Source: Bacteroidales bacterium (GTDB taxonomy: Bacteria; Bacteroidota; Bacteroidia; Bacteroidales; Dysgonomonadaceae). From it: 7,071 nucleotides of DNA. Each line of letters starts with the position of its first letter. Within the stretch, counting starts at the first letter, position 1. Location of the stretch: assembly GCA_012798745.1 (NCBI GenBank), contig JAAZMQ010000203.1, positions 1 to 7,071 of the forward strand. The letters are read 5' to 3'. The notes beneath the pieces are model-generated. The model did not search any database, was not told the DNA's origin, and saw nothing but the letters and a program-made list of their open reading frames with translations. The translations under genes and the position numbers were made by a program. This document shows positions 6,399 through 7,071 of the stretch, piece by piece.

Positions 6399-7071
6399 TT
6401 AAATACGTTGTGTTTGACGATTTTTTGACGAAACAATCCATAATCCCAAAGCGGTAAGAGCCCCGTTTATTAACAATAATTCGTATCCTACGGTATAATG
6501 AAAAACAGTTTTCATGACAATTTCTATAACGAAACACAAAACAGGAGCCGCAAACGCTACATAAGGAACATATTTGTCTATGGGTTTTACCTTAGTATAT
6601 AATCCCGAAAAATATAATCCCAACAACGGGCCGTAGGTATAGGATGCCAGTTTATAAATAGCCGTGATGATACTATCGGAACCAATGGCTTCGATAATCA
6701 GAATGATAGCAACAAAAACGGCACTGATTCCCACATGTACACGCCTGCGAATGGTGATGTTTCTTTTTTCCACTTCCGGATCGTTCTCCTTATTATTCAT
6801 CCCCAGAATATCAACACAGAAAGAAGTGGTTAAAGCAGTCAATGCCGAATCGGCACTCGAAAAAGCTGCAGCCACGATACCTACGATAAAAATACCCAGA
6901 ACCGTATTTCCGAGATACTGACCGGCAATATGGGGCAATATATTATCGGAAACTTCGGGAAGAACAACCCCGTTTTGCTCTGCAAAAACAAGCAGGAGAA
7001 CGCCCAAACATAAAAAGAGAAAATTAACAGGTGCAAAAGCCAAACCATACGAAACCACATTTTTTTGCGCA
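6399..7071 (-). CDS. Sodium:solute symporter (SSS family), C-terminal part (runs off right edge)
   Basis: The frame is open to the right edge, so the GTG codon at 7058 is internal and not a start; 223 residues are visible, beginning AQKNVVSYGLAFAPVNF. About six hydrophobic membrane segments follow. The segment IVAAAFSSADSALTALTTSF matches the SSS helix that carries serines/threonines of the Na2 sodium site, and it is followed by the usual acidic CVDIL turn. SASYTYGPLLGLYFSGL-type sequence (here ASYTYGPLLGLYFSGLY) is typical of Bacteroidota members. Family proteins are about 480-550 residues, so roughly the N-terminal half is outside the window. They import a sugar, amino acid or other solute with Na+ across the inner membrane. 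The substrate cannot be told from this portion. The gene precedes engB by 12 bases and is likely its upstream operon partner. Confidence 0.88.
   Translation of the reverse strand, partial: AQKNVVSYGLAFAPVNFLFLCLGVLLLVFAEQNGVVLPEVSDNILPHIAGQYLGNTVLGIFIVGIVAAAFSSADSALTALTTSFCVDILGMNNKENDPEVEKRNITIRRRVHVGISAVFVAIILIIEAIGSDSIITAIYKLASYTYGPLLGLYFSGLYTKVKPIDKYVPYVAFAAPVLCFVIEIVMKTVFHYTVGYELLLINGALTALGLWIVSSKNRQTQRI

Noticed and set aside
6399..7058. Symporter taken as a complete 219-residue protein starting at GTG 7058
   Set aside because: The frame stays open to the window edge, and the visible part begins in the middle of an SSS-family fold, so the GTG is an internal Val codon.

Overview
The window looks like a chromosomal segment of a Bacteroidales bacterium (phylum Bacteroidota). 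The exact family cannot be fixed from 7 kb. Three things point there. First, promoter-like sites match the Bacteroidota form (TTG or TTTG, then about 20 bases, then TAnnTTTG), with none of the usual -35/-10 pattern needed. Second, most starts lack a Shine-Dalgarno sequence, even the ribosomal protein gene. Third, the proteins have a Bacteroidales flavour: a fused GH3/serine hydrolase, a RecO without zinc cysteines, and a stand-alone rplS.

Layout, left to right. Positions 1-101 (minus) hold the first 33 codons of a MATE-family efflux transporter that runs off the left edge. Positions 102-323 are non-coding and carry candidate promoter boxes for that gene plus a small inverted repeat. Then come recO (324-1046, minus), a strong intrinsic terminator (about 1104-1135), and rplS for ribosomal protein L19 (1157-1507, minus). 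Positions 1508-1740 are a divergent intergenic region with two well-formed, oppositely directed promoters, one for rplS and one for the next gene. A 985-residue exported two-enzyme protein follows (1741-4698, plus): a NagZ-like GH3 beta-N-acetylglucosaminidase joined to a beta-lactamase-fold serine hydrolase. aroB (4723-5778, plus) lies 24 bases downstream. Converging on it from the right are engB (5787-6386, minus) and the C-terminal part of a sodium:solute symporter (6399-7071, minus, running off the right edge), 12 bases apart.

Most of the window is housekeeping: recombination repair, ribosome, shikimate pathway, ribosome-assembly GTPase. The most interesting gene is the fusion protein. 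In Bacillus subtilis a secreted NagZ and a beta-lactamase-family amidase (AmiE) are separate neighbouring genes that act one after the other on cell-wall fragments. Here comparable domains sit in one exported polypeptide, so peptidoglycan fragment salvage in the periplasm is the best inference. The nearby symporter could import a product, but its substrate cannot be read from the sequence. I see no CRISPR array, mobile element, tRNA or rRNA, and no convincing sign of a wholly new system. The more unusual points are the fusion, a cysteine in a catalytic-motif position, a large insertion in the serine hydrolase domain, and compact regulatory arrangements.
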